Below are positions 1 to 6,976 of a stretch of 10,976 bases of DNA, in pieces. The stretch comes from Granulicatella adiacens (GTDB taxonomy: Bacteria > Bacillota > Bacilli > Lactobacillales > Aerococcaceae), in NCBI GenBank assembly GCA_018364485.1, contig JAGZLX010000055.1, positions 1 to 10,976 on the forward strand, in the 5' to 3' direction. Made by a program: the position numbers and the translations under genes. The notes beneath the pieces are model-generated. The model did not search any database. It was given only the letters and a program-made list of their open reading frames with translations, and had not been told where the DNA came from. How positions within the stretch are numbered: position 1 is the stretch's first letter; every line of letters starts with the position of its first letter.

Positions 1-55
1 TTAGGTTTGGCGATTTTAATATAATGGATGTTGGCCTTTTTGTATACACTAAAAT

Positions 56-84
56 AGGGTTGGTGGAAAATTTCCATCAACCCT
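56..84 (-). terminator. Rho-independent terminator of the last bicistron
   Basis: Two 14-base arms (AGGGTTGGTGGAAA at 56-69 and TTTCCATCAACCCT at 71-84) pair with only one G-T wobble. On the minus strand the hairpin lies 23 bases past the TAA-side end of the preceding gene and is followed by ATTTT, a weak U-tract. It ends the unit that begins at 1525. Nothing else is recognisable in 1-55. Confidence 0.7.
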
Positions 85-107
85 AAAAATTATAGAACCC
101 CTTTTTC

Positions 108-821
108 TTATTCTTGAACTTTTTGGAACTGAAGGACAATTGTTTCTGGAAGATTATAAATTTCGTCATTTCCACTGAGTGTTAACGTTAGAATATCATT
201 TTCGATTGAATATGAATATGTGACAGGTTTGTCGCTGAGAACAGAAGTTGTTGCTCGTATGTCACCTGCAAAGAAAATTGGGGCAGTGAAAGTAATGGTT
301 TTTGCTTGAGTGTCCACTTTCCCGTTTTTAATCGTTCCATCAAGGGTCTGCTTATCCTCTGAAAGACCACCGACTGCATCAGGGAATTTTTTGAAAAGTA
401 GTTCAACATAGCTCTGATATCGTTTAAGTCCTTCTTCTTTTGAAATATTTTGATTTTTAAACTCAGTATCATAGTATGCTTCAAAGCTAATATTCATATC
501 ATAGGCGCCGTGATATTCAGCGGTATTGCCATTAATCGTAATTTCAGAAGCAATCGTTGTTTTTTCAGCACCGATTAGCATAATTAGCAATCCGTCAAAT
601 TGATCAACCGGATTAGTGTATATTAGAATGCTTTCTAGACTTTCACGCAGATTATAAATCTTCCATTTTCCATCTAAAGAGACTTCCTGTTTGGCAGTTT
701 CGGTTGTTGCTTCTGACTGCGCTACAGTAGTTTCTTCTTGTTTTCCGGTACAGCCTGTAAGAAGGAGTAGTGAAAGGAAAGCGATCCACAGCGTTAATTT
801 TTTTGTTATTGATTGATACAT
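108..821 (-). CDS. B-type module lipoprotein, second gene of a bicistron
   Basis: Predicted secreted lipoprotein of 237 residues, function unknown. Lys-7/Lys-8 and a hydrophobic stretch (9-21) precede the lipobox LTGC with the lipidated Cys at 24. A Thr/Glu/Gln-rich tether (25-48) leads to one B-type module: GKW at 51-53, a helical middle with several Tyr and charged residues (about 105-150), NGKVDTQAKTITF at 166-178, TYSYSIENDILTLTL at 201-215 and a final FQKV. The ATG at 819-821 sits 7-8 bases after AAAGGAG. That site lies in the 14-base gap after the stop of the upstream gene, so the two are surely cotranscribed and perhaps translationally coupled. It matches the second half of the fused proteins elsewhere in the window. 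The G-x-W start and paired C-terminal strands resemble lipocalin-like barrels, but that is inference. No catalytic motif is visible. Confidence 0.88.
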   Translation of the reverse strand: MYQSITKKLTLWIAFLSLLLLTGCTGKQEETTVAQSEATTETAKQEVSLDGKWKIYNLRESLESILIYTNPVDQFDGLLIMLIGAEKTTIASEITINGNTAEYHGAYDMNISFEAYYDTEFKNQNISKEEGLKRYQSYVELLFKKFPDAVGGLSEDKQTLDGTIKNGKVDTQAKTITFTAPIFFAGDIRATTSVLSDKPVTYSYSIENDILTLTLSGNDEIYNLPETIVLQFQKVQE

Positions 822-835
822 GTGAAGGCTCCTTT

Positions 836-1525
836 CTATTCTGTTACTTTCTTGAATGTCATTTTCATGGTTGCTAAAACGCCTCGCTCGTTATTGCCTC
901 GACCGCTGACTACAAGGGTATCCCCATCTAATTCGTATTGATAGGTAATTGGACGAGCAGGTTGCATGGTGATTCCTAATGAAAATGTCATGAGGAGAAT
1001 TGGTGTTTCTTTAAAAGTAATCGTTTTGTTGCTTGTATCCACAGCACCTTCAGGAAGAGAAAAATCGAATTGGTTTGTTTCTTTATCCATCTTGATTTGA
1101 GTGACTTTTAAAGCTGGAAGTATTTTTTCATAACCCTCATATAAAACAGACTTGAATTCGGATTTATCTGGGAAAGCATTTTTATAAATATGTTCATATA
1201 GATTCTCGAAATATTTTGTGAAGTTATAGCTGTATTTAAATTCAGCTTCATTTCCCGAAATGACGAGTTGCGGTTTCCAGTCAGCTAAATCATCAATCGC
1301 ATAGGCGTACTGCGTTGGGTCAGCACCTCTGAGGACAAATGATTTTCTTAGAGTGGTCTTCACATCAGTTAATTCCCAAGTGCCATCAAGAGTGTCACTT
1401 TGAGCAACAGTTGTTTCTGGTGTAGTGGTTTGGCTAGTTGTTGTTGCGGTACTGCATCCTGCAAATAGGAGGGCACATAAAACCGCTAACGTACCTAGCC
1501 AATATTTTTTAGTCCATTGTTTCAT
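836..1525 (-). CDS. A-like module lipoprotein, first gene of a bicistron
   Basis: Predicted 229-residue lipoprotein of unknown function. The signal peptide has Lys-6/Lys-7, a hydrophobic core (9-20) and lipobox FAGC with Cys-24, then a Thr/Ser-rich tether (25-45). GTW is at 48-50, GAVDTSNKTITF at 160-171, TYQYELDGDTL at 194-204, and the end is FKKVTE. The middle (KMDKETNQFDF, 145-155) resembles A modules, whereas ADWKPQLVISGN (81-92) and the FKKV tail resemble B modules. It is therefore a diverged or hybrid member, called A-like mainly by its position. AGGAGG lies 7 bases before the ATG at 1523-1525. Its stop (TAG, 836-838) is 14 bases before the next gene. It lacks the shared upstream block of the four central units, so its regulation may differ. 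Confidence 0.86.
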   Translation of the reverse strand: MKQWTKKYWLGTLAVLCALLFAGCSTATTTSQTTTPETTVAQSDTLDGTWELTDVKTTLRKSFVLRGADPTQYAYAIDDLADWKPQLVISGNEAEFKYSYNFTKYFENLYEHIYKNAFPDKSEFKSVLYEGYEKILPALKVTQIKMDKETNQFDFSLPEGAVDTSNKTITFKETPILLMTFSLGITMQPARPITYQYELDGDTLVVSGRGNNERGVLATMKMTFKKVTE

Positions 1526-1551
1526 AAAAGGACCTCCTAAAACTTGTTCGT

Positions 1552-1580
1552 ATTATACTTACATCATAGCTTTTTGTGAC
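1552..1580 (-). promoter_or_regulatory. Probable promoter of the 1525-108 bicistron
   Basis: On the minus strand TATAAT (1552-1557) lies 17 bases downstream of GTCACA (1575-1580), which matches TTGACA at four of six positions. The -10 box is about 26 bases from the ATG, giving a short leader that contains the ribosome binding site. The -35 box is weak, so the assignment rests on the perfect -10 and the spacing. Confidence 0.55.
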
Positions 1581-1629
1581 GAAAAGCGCAAATTGTTCTA
1601 CGGAATATTTTAAAGTGATGATAGAACAT

Positions 1630-1662
1630 AAAAAAGAATGTAGTGAAACTACATTCTTTTTT
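1630..1662 (-). terminator. Terminator after the B gene 1705-2415 (GAATGTAG type)
   Basis: Perfect 14-base arms (AAAAAAGAATGTAG, 1630-1643, and its complement, 1649-1662) enclose a five-base loop. The A/T runs on both sides allow termination in either direction. The gene ends at 1705, so on the minus strand it is the natural terminator. A near copy stands after the gene that ends at 5221, and the bases between stop and hairpin (CAGACA-R-CTCTAA) are shared as well. Confidence 0.85.
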
Positions 1663-1704
1663 GCTTTATTAGAGTTGTCTGTGAATTTCTTTTTTTCGAA
1701 TAGA

Positions 1705-2415
1705 TTATTCCGCTACTTTTTTGAAACGCAATGTGAAGTAGGCAGTAATCGTTTCGCCATTATCAAATTTTTGTTCTTGTTCGAGTGTCAGTGTTAAAAT
1801 TCCATCTTCAAGGGTATACTTATAGGTTACTGGAGTTACGAATTTCTTCACTGAGAATGTCGCCAAATCGATGAACATTGGTGCGTACTTGAAGTCCACT
1901 GTACCAGCGCTCTCGTTAAATGTAATATCCTTTAAGGTTTGGTGGATTTCATGCTTTTCATCATTGAACTCAAAGCTGATAGGGCCTTTGAGTTTGTTAT
2001 AAGTTTCAAGTTGTTTTTTCAACTTGTCATATTGGTCTTTAATATATGCTTCTTTGGTTCCTTCGACGCTAGAATTCTTTTTGGCCTTAACGTAGTCATA
2101 GAAGTTACCGATAGCGACATCGGTCGTTGCAGTAACATCATATACCGCAGAGTCACCTGTAATCGTTAGTGTCGGTGTCACATCCTTGAAGGCATCAGAA
2201 TAAATGAGTCGACGTGCCGTTGCATCAGAAAAATCATCATAACCTAAAGAGCGTTCGAGTGAACTTCTGAAATCGATTTGTTCCCATTTTCCTTCGAGTG
2301 GATTGGAAGGAGCTGTTGTAGTCGTTGTAGTTGTAGCAGTTTGATTTCCGCAGCCAGCCAGCATTAAAAGAGAGCAGCCAGCAATGAATAATGGTTTTAA
2401 GTATTGTTTAAACAT
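1705..2415 (-). CDS. B-type module lipoprotein, stand-alone counterpart of the fused C-terminal half
   Basis: Predicted 236-residue lipoprotein, function unknown. The signal peptide contains two lipobox-like motifs, IAGC at 11-14 and LAGC at 19-22. The second has a proper hydrophobic run before it and is the likely processing site (Cys-22). A run of seven Thr (28-34) forms the tether. GKWEQIDFRSSLERSLGY at 42-59 aligns directly with GKWQAIDFRPAIERSLAY in the fused proteins. Further on come a charged helix (about 112-143, KEAYIKDQYDKLKKQL), TYKYTLEDGILTLTLE (197-212) and FKKVAE at the end. The ATG at 2413-2415 is 8 bases after AAAGGAG, and the gap to the upstream A gene is 15 bases. With that gene it makes the two-protein equivalent of one fused gene. 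Confidence 0.9.
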   Translation of the reverse strand: MFKQYLKPLFIAGCSLLMLAGCGNQTATTTTTTTAPSNPLEGKWEQIDFRSSLERSLGYDDFSDATARRLIYSDAFKDVTPTLTITGDSAVYDVTATTDVAIGNFYDYVKAKKNSSVEGTKEAYIKDQYDKLKKQLETYNKLKGPISFEFNDEKHEIHQTLKDITFNESAGTVDFKYAPMFIDLATFSVKKFVTPVTYKYTLEDGILTLTLEQEQKFDNGETITAYFTLRFKKVAE

Positions 2416-2430
2416 GGTCGCGTCTCCTTT

Positions 2431-3147
2431 CTATTTCTTTTCTGCACTTGGTACGCGTTTGAAGGTCAATGTAAAATGAACCGGAAGATTGTCCTTCGTC
2501 TTCATATCAGCGTAGATTGTCAAGATGCCGTCTTTTACTTCATAGTTGTATGTTGCTGGATCGAATCTATGATCTTTGTCCGCTGTTGTTAATGGGAAGG
2601 AGTCAAGAATGATAAGCCCTTCGTCAAATGTGACAGTCTTCGCACTTTCATCAACAGTTCCTGTTGCTTCGTAGCTATATGTTCCAGTCGATGTATCCAT
2701 TGATGCTTTATATTTCTTGAAGTTTTGCACGAACTCTGTTTGACCGTTAATATAACGGCTGACAAATGCATCTTCTGTCATTGTTTTTTTGTCCTTTGAA
2801 ATCTCGTAGAATGCTTTTGCGAACTTCTTCGAGTCATATTGATAGCTTAGCGTTGCGTTTGTGCCATCAACTGACAATTTCATCTTGAAATCTTTAAAGG
2901 CTTCAAGGAATTTTGCATAAGTATAGCTATTCATTCCACGTGGGAAGAAAGCTTTTTGAAGCGAATCAAGCTCGTAGACTGATTCCCATTCGCCCGCTAA
3001 ATTATTTGGATCTTTCTGTGCTTGTTGTGATTGTTGCGCGTTATTGGCATTTTGATCTGAAGCTTGGTTCTGTCCACATCCAGCAATCACAAAAACTGTG
3101 GCAAGAGAGAAGAGACCAAGAAACAGTTTCTTAGTTTGTCTAATCAT
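2431..3147 (-). CDS. A-type module lipoprotein, stand-alone counterpart of the fused N-terminal half
   Basis: Predicted 238-residue lipoprotein, function unknown. Lys-6/Lys-7, a hydrophobic core (8-20) and lipobox IAGC (Cys-24) are followed by a Gln/Asn-rich tether (25-50), probably spanning part of the wall. The A module has GEW at 52-54, DFKMKLSVDG (86-95), FKKYKASMDTSTG (143-155), YSYEATGTVDESAKTVTF (157-174), YNYEVKDGILTIY (200-212) and NLPVHFTLTFKR (220-231), all with direct matches in the fused proteins. The ATG at 3145-3147 lies 7 bases after AAGGAGG. The leader and promoter match those of the fused genes. The protein ends VPSAEKK with its own TAG, and the B gene then starts with a full signal peptide, so this is not a fusion broken by a point mutation. 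Confidence 0.9.
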   Translation of the reverse strand: MIRQTKKLFLGLFSLATVFVIAGCGQNQASDQNANNAQQSQQAQKDPNNLAGEWESVYELDSLQKAFFPRGMNSYTYAKFLEAFKDFKMKLSVDGTNATLSYQYDSKKFAKAFYEISKDKKTMTEDAFVSRYINGQTEFVQNFKKYKASMDTSTGTYSYEATGTVDESAKTVTFDEGLIILDSFPLTTADKDHRFDPATYNYEVKDGILTIYADMKTKDNLPVHFTLTFKRVPSAEKK

Positions 3148-3187
3148 TGTTAGACCTCCTTAAAACAGATTGTTGTATTATGCCTAT

Positions 3188-3268
3188 ATTATACTCCTAA
3201 TATTTTTATCTTGCAATGGTCTTCACGAAAATTACTACCTTATCCCGTAACTTCACCGATTATTCAAA
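3188..3268 (-). promoter_or_regulatory. Promoter and conserved upstream block of the 3147-1705 bicistron
   Basis: TATAAT (3188-3193) and TTGCAA (3211-3216) are separated by 17 bases, with the -10 box 40 bases from the ATG. Directly upstream, 3217-3268 contains two GTGAA motifs (3222-3226 and 3252-3256) exactly 30 bases apart, ending in TTTGAATAAT. The same arrangement occurs before three other units, which suggests a shared activator or repressor site. The core promoter is secure; the operator is inferred from conservation. Confidence 0.78.
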
Positions 3269-3352
3269 CTGAGAAGCGCAAAATTATATTAAGAGGAGTA
3301 CCAATAGTTGAGTTTCTTAAGGGCTTTTATGTGTAAAAAGACTTACTTATAT

Positions 3353-3545
3353 CTATTAAAATACGAAGGACCTTCGGGTAATAGTAATGATAACCGCGAC
3401 AAACAAGCAATGTGAATTAGAGCGGGTTAAAGTTTCCAACTTTTACCCGCTCTTTGAAGCTTGCTAGGGGTGAGACCTAAGACTCACCCCGATGTAGCAG
3501 TTATCATTACAATTACGAACCGAAGGTTCTAGAGTATTTTAATAG
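3353..3545. repeat. Palindromic intergenic element, copy 1 (193 bp)
   Basis: The ends are CTATTAAAATAC (3353-3364) and its perfect inverse (3534-3545). Inside them a long imperfect stem pairs 3366-3396 with 3498-3530. It encloses a hairpin at 3419-3453 (AGAGCGGGT arms, one T-T mismatch, 3-base loop), closed by CAAGC/GCTTG, and a second hairpin at 3467-3490 (GGGGTGAG/CTCACCCC, 8-base loop). Pairing continues weakly outside the ends (TTACTTAT 3343-3350 with 3554-3561). The element lies between the terminator of the gene ending at 3614 and the promoter at 3188-3216. It has no coding potential. It could be a miniature mobile element, a 3' RNA structure or a cruciform site. Confidence 0.9.
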
Positions 3546-3572
3546 AGCACTAAATAAGTAAATTTATTGTAC

Positions 3573-3603
3573 AAAAAAGCCCCTTGAGAAATTCTCAAAG
3601 GGC
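3573..3603 (-). terminator. Terminator of the fused gene 3614-4921
   Basis: On the minus strand the hairpin GCCCTTTGAGA/TCTCAAGGGGC, with a three-base loop, starts 10 bases past the stop codon and is followed by TTTTTT, a textbook rho-independent terminator. Its distal arm can also pair with the left flank of the adjoining palindromic element (3314-3327), so an alternative fold is possible. Confidence 0.88.
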
Positions 3604-3613
3604 AGTGGAATGA

Positions 3614-4921
3614 CTAATTGCTCGTTGCATCAGACACTTTTTTGAATTTTGCTGAAATAATCGTATTTACATTATTCTTTGCATCGCTTTGCTCAATCGT
3701 CAACGTTAAAATATCTCCATCAATAGAGTATTTATACGTAGTTTCTTTATTTGCAGGACCAATGGACATGATTACAAGATCCACAATATTGATCGCTTCT
3801 GGGAAGACAATCGTTTGGTTTGTTGTATCTAATTTACCATTTTTCAATACAGAATGAATTTTGTAATTATCATTATCAAATTCATAAGTTGTATTTGGGA
3901 AGTCTTTAGCGCCAGCTTGTAGATTTGATGATAATTTAGTAAATTGACTTTTAATATATTCATCTTTTGTTTCCGTCAATTTAGATGCATCTAGTTGTTT
4001 TAAGTAATCGTAGAACATTCCAAAACCATCTGCTAGAGATACAGTATAGTCAAATTCAACAGTTGTGTCAGTAATATTCAACGTTGGTTTCAAATCTTTC
4101 CATGCCTCAGGATAGATATGTTTGAAAGCCGTATCATTATTTTTGAAATCTTTATAGGCTAAGCTACGTTCAATAGCTGGTCTGAAGTCGATAGCTTGCC
4201 ACTTTCCTTCAATTGGAACAGGGTCTTTTTGAGTAGTGCTTCCTTTACGTTTGAAGTGTAGTTCATAGTGAACGGGAAGGTTATCTCTTTTCGATTTCCC
4301 GTCAATCGTAATATAAAGCATGTCATCTTTTAGTTCGTAATAATAGGTGTTTGGCGACAAGTTGTTTTCACTTAGTGGGAAGAAGAATGAGTTTGTTACT
4401 GCAATTCCTTCTTCAAAAGTCATGGTTTTCGCATCTTGATCAATAGAACCCGTTGCTTCATAGCTAAATACGCCTGTATCTTTATTCATGCTTACTTTGT
4501 ATTTCTTAAAGTCACCTGAAAATTCTTCGTGAGAGTCATATAAGGCTTTTTTGAACTCTTCTTCAGTCTTTCCTTTAGCGGATTGTGAAAACTTATAGAA
4601 AGCATTACTAAAGTTCTCAATATTATAATCGTATTTAATAGTTGCCGTATTGTTTTCAATCTTCAAGTCCATTTTGAAGTCTTTGACAGAGTCAAGCAAG
4701 CGTGCAAAGTTGAGTGCGTTAAGGGGATAAGCTCCGATGGAGTCCGATAACGCATCGACAGCATTGACTAATTCCCATTCGCCATCAATGGTTTCTACTT
4801 TTGGCGCTTCTGTTTGAGCAGCATTTTGAGAGTTGCTTTGGTCTTGTGAACAAGAAGCCAGTACGAAGACTGAGCATAGAGCAATGAATGCTAAAAATAA
4901 TTTCTTATAATGTCTAAACAT
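3614..4921 (-). CDS. Fused A-B two-module lipoprotein
   Basis: Predicted 435-residue lipoprotein, function unknown. The signal peptide (Lys-6/Lys-7, core 8-20) ends in LASC with Cys-24, followed by a Gln/Asn/Thr tether (25-45). Module A covers about 46-225: GEW 47-49, DFKMDLKIEN 81-90, YKVSMNKDTG 141-150, YEATGSIDQDAKTMTF 154-169, NLPVHYELHFKR 214-225. A short linker (226-236) has no second signal peptide. Module B covers 237-435: GKWQAIDFR 239-247, VLKNGKLD, TYKYSIDGDILTLTIE and FKKV near the end, with a tail of seven residues. By hand alignment about four in five residues match the neighbour at 5221-6516 without gaps in module A. The ATG is 7 bases after AAGGAGG. It is monocistronic, between its own promoter and terminator. 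The two halves correspond to the separate genes at 2431-3147 and 1705-2415. Confidence 0.92.
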   Translation of the reverse strand: MFRHYKKLFLAFIALCSVFVLASCSQDQSNSQNAAQTEAPKVETIDGEWELVNAVDALSDSIGAYPLNALNFARLLDSVKDFKMDLKIENNTATIKYDYNIENFSNAFYKFSQSAKGKTEEEFKKALYDSHEEFSGDFKKYKVSMNKDTGVFSYEATGSIDQDAKTMTFEEGIAVTNSFFFPLSENNLSPNTYYYELKDDMLYITIDGKSKRDNLPVHYELHFKRKGSTTQKDPVPIEGKWQAIDFRPAIERSLAYKDFKNNDTAFKHIYPEAWKDLKPTLNITDTTVEFDYTVSLADGFGMFYDYLKQLDASKLTETKDEYIKSQFTKLSSNLQAGAKDFPNTTYEFDNDNYKIHSVLKNGKLDTTNQTIVFPEAINIVDLVIMSIGPANKETTYKYSIDGDILTLTIEQSDAKNNVNTIISAKFKKVSDATSN

Positions 4922-4960
4922 TGTTAGACCTCCTTAATAGAGTGATTCTAATATATTCAA

Positions 4961-5040
4961 ATTATAACGATTATAATTTTTGTTTGCAACGGTTTTCACG
5001 ATAATTACCATCTTCTTCCGTCATTTCACCATTATTCAAC
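4961..5040 (-). promoter_or_regulatory. Promoter and conserved upstream block of the gene 3614-4921
   Basis: TATAAT (4961-4966), a 17-base spacer and TTGCAA (4984-4989) form the core. The two GTGAA motifs (4995-4999, 5025-5029) are again 30 bases apart, ending with TTGAATAAT near 5031-5039. From 4923 to 4989 all 67 bases match the leader and promoter of the gene at 5221-6516. The rest of the gap, 5041-5153, has no gene and no copy of the palindromic element. It shows only weak nested pairing (AGAACC/GGTTCT, 5051-5056 with 5115-5120; GTTTATT/AATAAAC, 5069-5075 with 5099-5105). Confidence 0.78.
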
Positions 5041-5153
5041 AGGAGAAGAGAGAACCAATCAGATCTTCGTTTATTAGACTAGATTGGATGGAGATTCGAA
5101 TAAACACACTTTACGGTTCTGCCTCTATTTAAGAAGAGAACTATTAAGACATA

Positions 5154-5186
5154 AAAAAAGAATGTAGTAATACTACATTCTTTTTT
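5154..5186 (-). terminator. Terminator of the fused gene 5221-6516 (GAATGTAG type)
   Basis: AAAAAAGAATGTAGT and its complement flank a short loop, with A/T runs on both sides. On the minus strand it stands 34 bases past the stop and ends in a run of T. It is a near copy of the hairpin at 1630-1662, and both follow a gene ending in FKKVAE, so the 3' gene end and terminator were probably duplicated together. Confidence 0.87.
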
Positions 5187-5220
5187 AGAGCTGTCTGGGA
5201 AAATGTTCCTAGCGAAGAGA

Positions 5221-6516
5221 TTATTCCGCTACTTTTTTGAATTTGGCAGACATAACCGTATTTAAATTATTCTTGCCATCGCGTTGCTCAATCGTCAACG
5301 TTAAAATATCTCCATCAATCGAGTATTTATACGTCGTTTCTTTTTCGACAGGTCCAATAGACATGATTGCAAGCTGCACAATATTGATTGCTTCTGGGAA
5401 GACAATTGTTTGGTTTGCTGTATCTAATTTACCATTCTTCAATACAGAATGAATCGTGTTATTTTCTTTATCAAATTCATAAGTTGTATTTGGGAAGTCT
5501 TTAGCACCAGATTGTAGAGTGGTTGATAATTTAGTAAATTGATTTTTAATATATTCATCTTTTGTTTGCGTTACTTTAGATCCGTCTTTTTGTTTTAAGT
5601 AGTCATAGAACATTCCAAAACCATCTGTTAGAGATACAGTATAGTCGAATTCAACAGATGTACCTGTAATGTTTAACGTTGGTTTTAAATCTTTCCATGC
5701 TTCAGGATAAATCAGCTTGATAGCCGAATCATCATTTTTGAAATCTTTATAGGCTAAGCTACGTTGAAGAGCTGGTCTGAAGTCGATGGCTTGCCATTTT
5801 CCTTCAATTGGAACAGGGCCTTTTTGAGTAGTGCTACCTTTACGTTTGAAGTGTAGTTCATAGTGAACTGGAAGATTATCTTTCTTCGCTTTTCCGTCAA
5901 TCGTCACATAAAGCATGTCATCTTTTAGTTCGTAGTGATATGTGTTTGGCGAAACGCGATTTTCACCGAATGAGAAGAAGAAGGAGTTCGTTACGGTAAT
6001 TCCTTCATCAAAGGTCATTGTTTTGGCATCTTGATCAATAGAACCTGTTGCTTCGTAGCTATACACACCAGTTTCTTTATTCATGCTAACTTTGTATTTC
6101 TTAAAGTCCGCTGCGAAATTTTCATGAGAGTTATACATGACTTTTTTGAATTCTTCTTCAGTCTTACCTTTAGCTTCTGTTGTGACCGTGGAGAAAGCTT
6201 TAATAAAGTTATCAATGTTATAGTCGTATTTAATCGTTGCCGTATTGTTTTCAATCTTCATATCCATTTTGAAGTCTTTAACAGAGTCAAGTAAGTGTGC
6301 AAAGTGGATTGCATGGAGGGTATAGGCTCCGATGGAATCCGATAAAGCATCGACTGTATCGACTAATTCCCATTCACCATCAATGGTTTCCACTTTTGGT
6401 GCTTCTGTTTGAGCGGCATTTTGAGAGCTGCTTTGGTCTTGAGAACAAGAAGCCAGTACGAAAACTGAGAATAGAGCAACTAGTGTTAAAAATAATTTCT
6501 TATAATGTCTAAACAT
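5221..6516 (-). CDS. Fused A-B two-module lipoprotein, close paralogue of 3614-4921
   Basis: Predicted 431-residue lipoprotein, function unknown. LASC with Cys-24, GEW 47-49 and GKW 239-241 sit at the same positions as in the neighbour at 3614-4921. The linker GSTTQKGPVPIE differs from the neighbour's by one residue. The differences cluster in the signal peptide, in the predicted helix at 102-135 and around 182-188 of module A; these may be exposed surfaces. It ends FKKVAE, four residues shorter than the paralogue and matching the stand-alone B protein at 1705-2415. AAGGAGG (6524-6530) is 7 bases from the ATG at 6514-6516. It is a single-gene unit with the shared promoter cassette upstream and a GAATGTAG-type terminator downstream. 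The high similarity of genes and leaders suggests recent duplication or gene conversion. Confidence 0.92.
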   Translation of the reverse strand: MFRHYKKLFLTLVALFSVFVLASCSQDQSSSQNAAQTEAPKVETIDGEWELVDTVDALSDSIGAYTLHAIHFAHLLDSVKDFKMDMKIENNTATIKYDYNIDNFIKAFSTVTTEAKGKTEEEFKKVMYNSHENFAADFKKYKVSMNKETGVYSYEATGSIDQDAKTMTFDEGITVTNSFFFSFGENRVSPNTYHYELKDDMLYVTIDGKAKKDNLPVHYELHFKRKGSTTQKGPVPIEGKWQAIDFRPALQRSLAYKDFKNDDSAIKLIYPEAWKDLKPTLNITGTSVEFDYTVSLTDGFGMFYDYLKQKDGSKVTQTKDEYIKNQFTKLSTTLQSGAKDFPNTTYEFDKENNTIHSVLKNGKLDTANQTIVFPEAINIVQLAIMSIGPVEKETTYKYSIDGDILTLTIEQRDGKNNLNTVMSAKFKKVAE

Positions 6517-6555
6517 CGTTAGACCTCCTTAATAGAGTGATTCTAATATATTCAA

Positions 6556-6635
6556 ATTATAACGATTATAATTTTTGTTTGCAATGGTTTTCACGAATTT
6601 TACACTCTTCCTCCGTAACTTCACCATTATTCAAC
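6556..6635 (-). promoter_or_regulatory. Promoter and conserved upstream block of the gene 5221-6516
   Basis: TATAAT (6556-6561), 17 bases, TTGCAA (6579-6584). GTGAA motifs lie at 6590-6594 and 6620-6624, again 30 bases apart, and the block ends GTTGAATAAT. The bases between the two motifs are much less conserved than the motifs, as expected for two protein contacts on one face of the helix. Confidence 0.78.
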
Positions 6636-6721
6636 AGGAGAAGAGGAAAAGTTTTATTTCGCAGGTTCACTAAAGTTTTGAGATTCTCAAGGACTTTTCT
6701 GTGTAAAATAACTTTTAGCTT

Positions 6722-6914
6722 CTATTAAAATACGAAGGAGCTTCGGGGTATAGTCATGATAACCGCGACAAACAAGTAAGATGAATTAGAGCGGGTTAAA
6801 GTTTGCAACTTTTACCCGCTCTTTGAAGCTTGCTAGGGTTGAGACCTAAGGCTCAACCCGGTGTAGCAGTTATCATGACTATACCGAACCGAAGGTTCTA
6901 AAGTATTTTAATAG
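6722..6914. repeat. Palindromic intergenic element, copy 2 (193 bp)
   Basis: This copy has the same length and ends as copy 1. The inner stem TATAGTCATGATAAC pairs perfectly with GTTATCATGACTATA, although its sequence differs from copy 1: the pair C6755-G6877 replaces A-T. The second hairpin is GGGTTGAG/CTCAACCC (6836-6859), again changed on both strands. The central AGAGCGGGT hairpin is kept with a changed loop. It lies between the terminator at 6942-6969 and the promoter at 6556-6584. Confidence 0.9.
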
Positions 6915-6941
6915 AGCATAAGCTCTATATTTTTTACACAC

Positions 6942-6969
6942 AAAAACCCCTTGAGAAATTCTCAAAGGG
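6942..6969 (-). terminator. Terminator of the fused gene 6977-8290
   Basis: On the minus strand CCCTTTGAGA/TCTCAAGGGG, with a three-base loop, is followed by TTTTTG, 7 bases after the stop. It is a copy of the hairpin at 3573-3603 and likewise borders a palindromic element. Its arm and the following bases can also pair with the element's left flank (6683-6705). Confidence 0.87.
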
Positions 6970-6976
6970 CAGTGAA

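Noticed and set aside
15..30. TATAAT-like sequence on the plus strand near the left edge
   Set aside because: No -35 box fits within the window and no gene follows on that strand.
1425..1797. Plus-strand open frames in the window
   Set aside because: They are short, lack ribosome binding sites, and overlap the lipoprotein genes or their terminators in antisense.
2400..2450. A and B genes at this junction as a fusion broken by a frameshift or stop
   Set aside because: The B gene has its own ribosome binding site, start and full lipoprotein signal peptide. This is a real bicistron, repeated in other units.
3353..3545. Identity with pneumococcal BOX/RUP or enterococcal EFAR repeats
   Set aside because: I recognise no matching sequence. 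Only the general style (palindromic, modular, intergenic) is similar, so no name is given.
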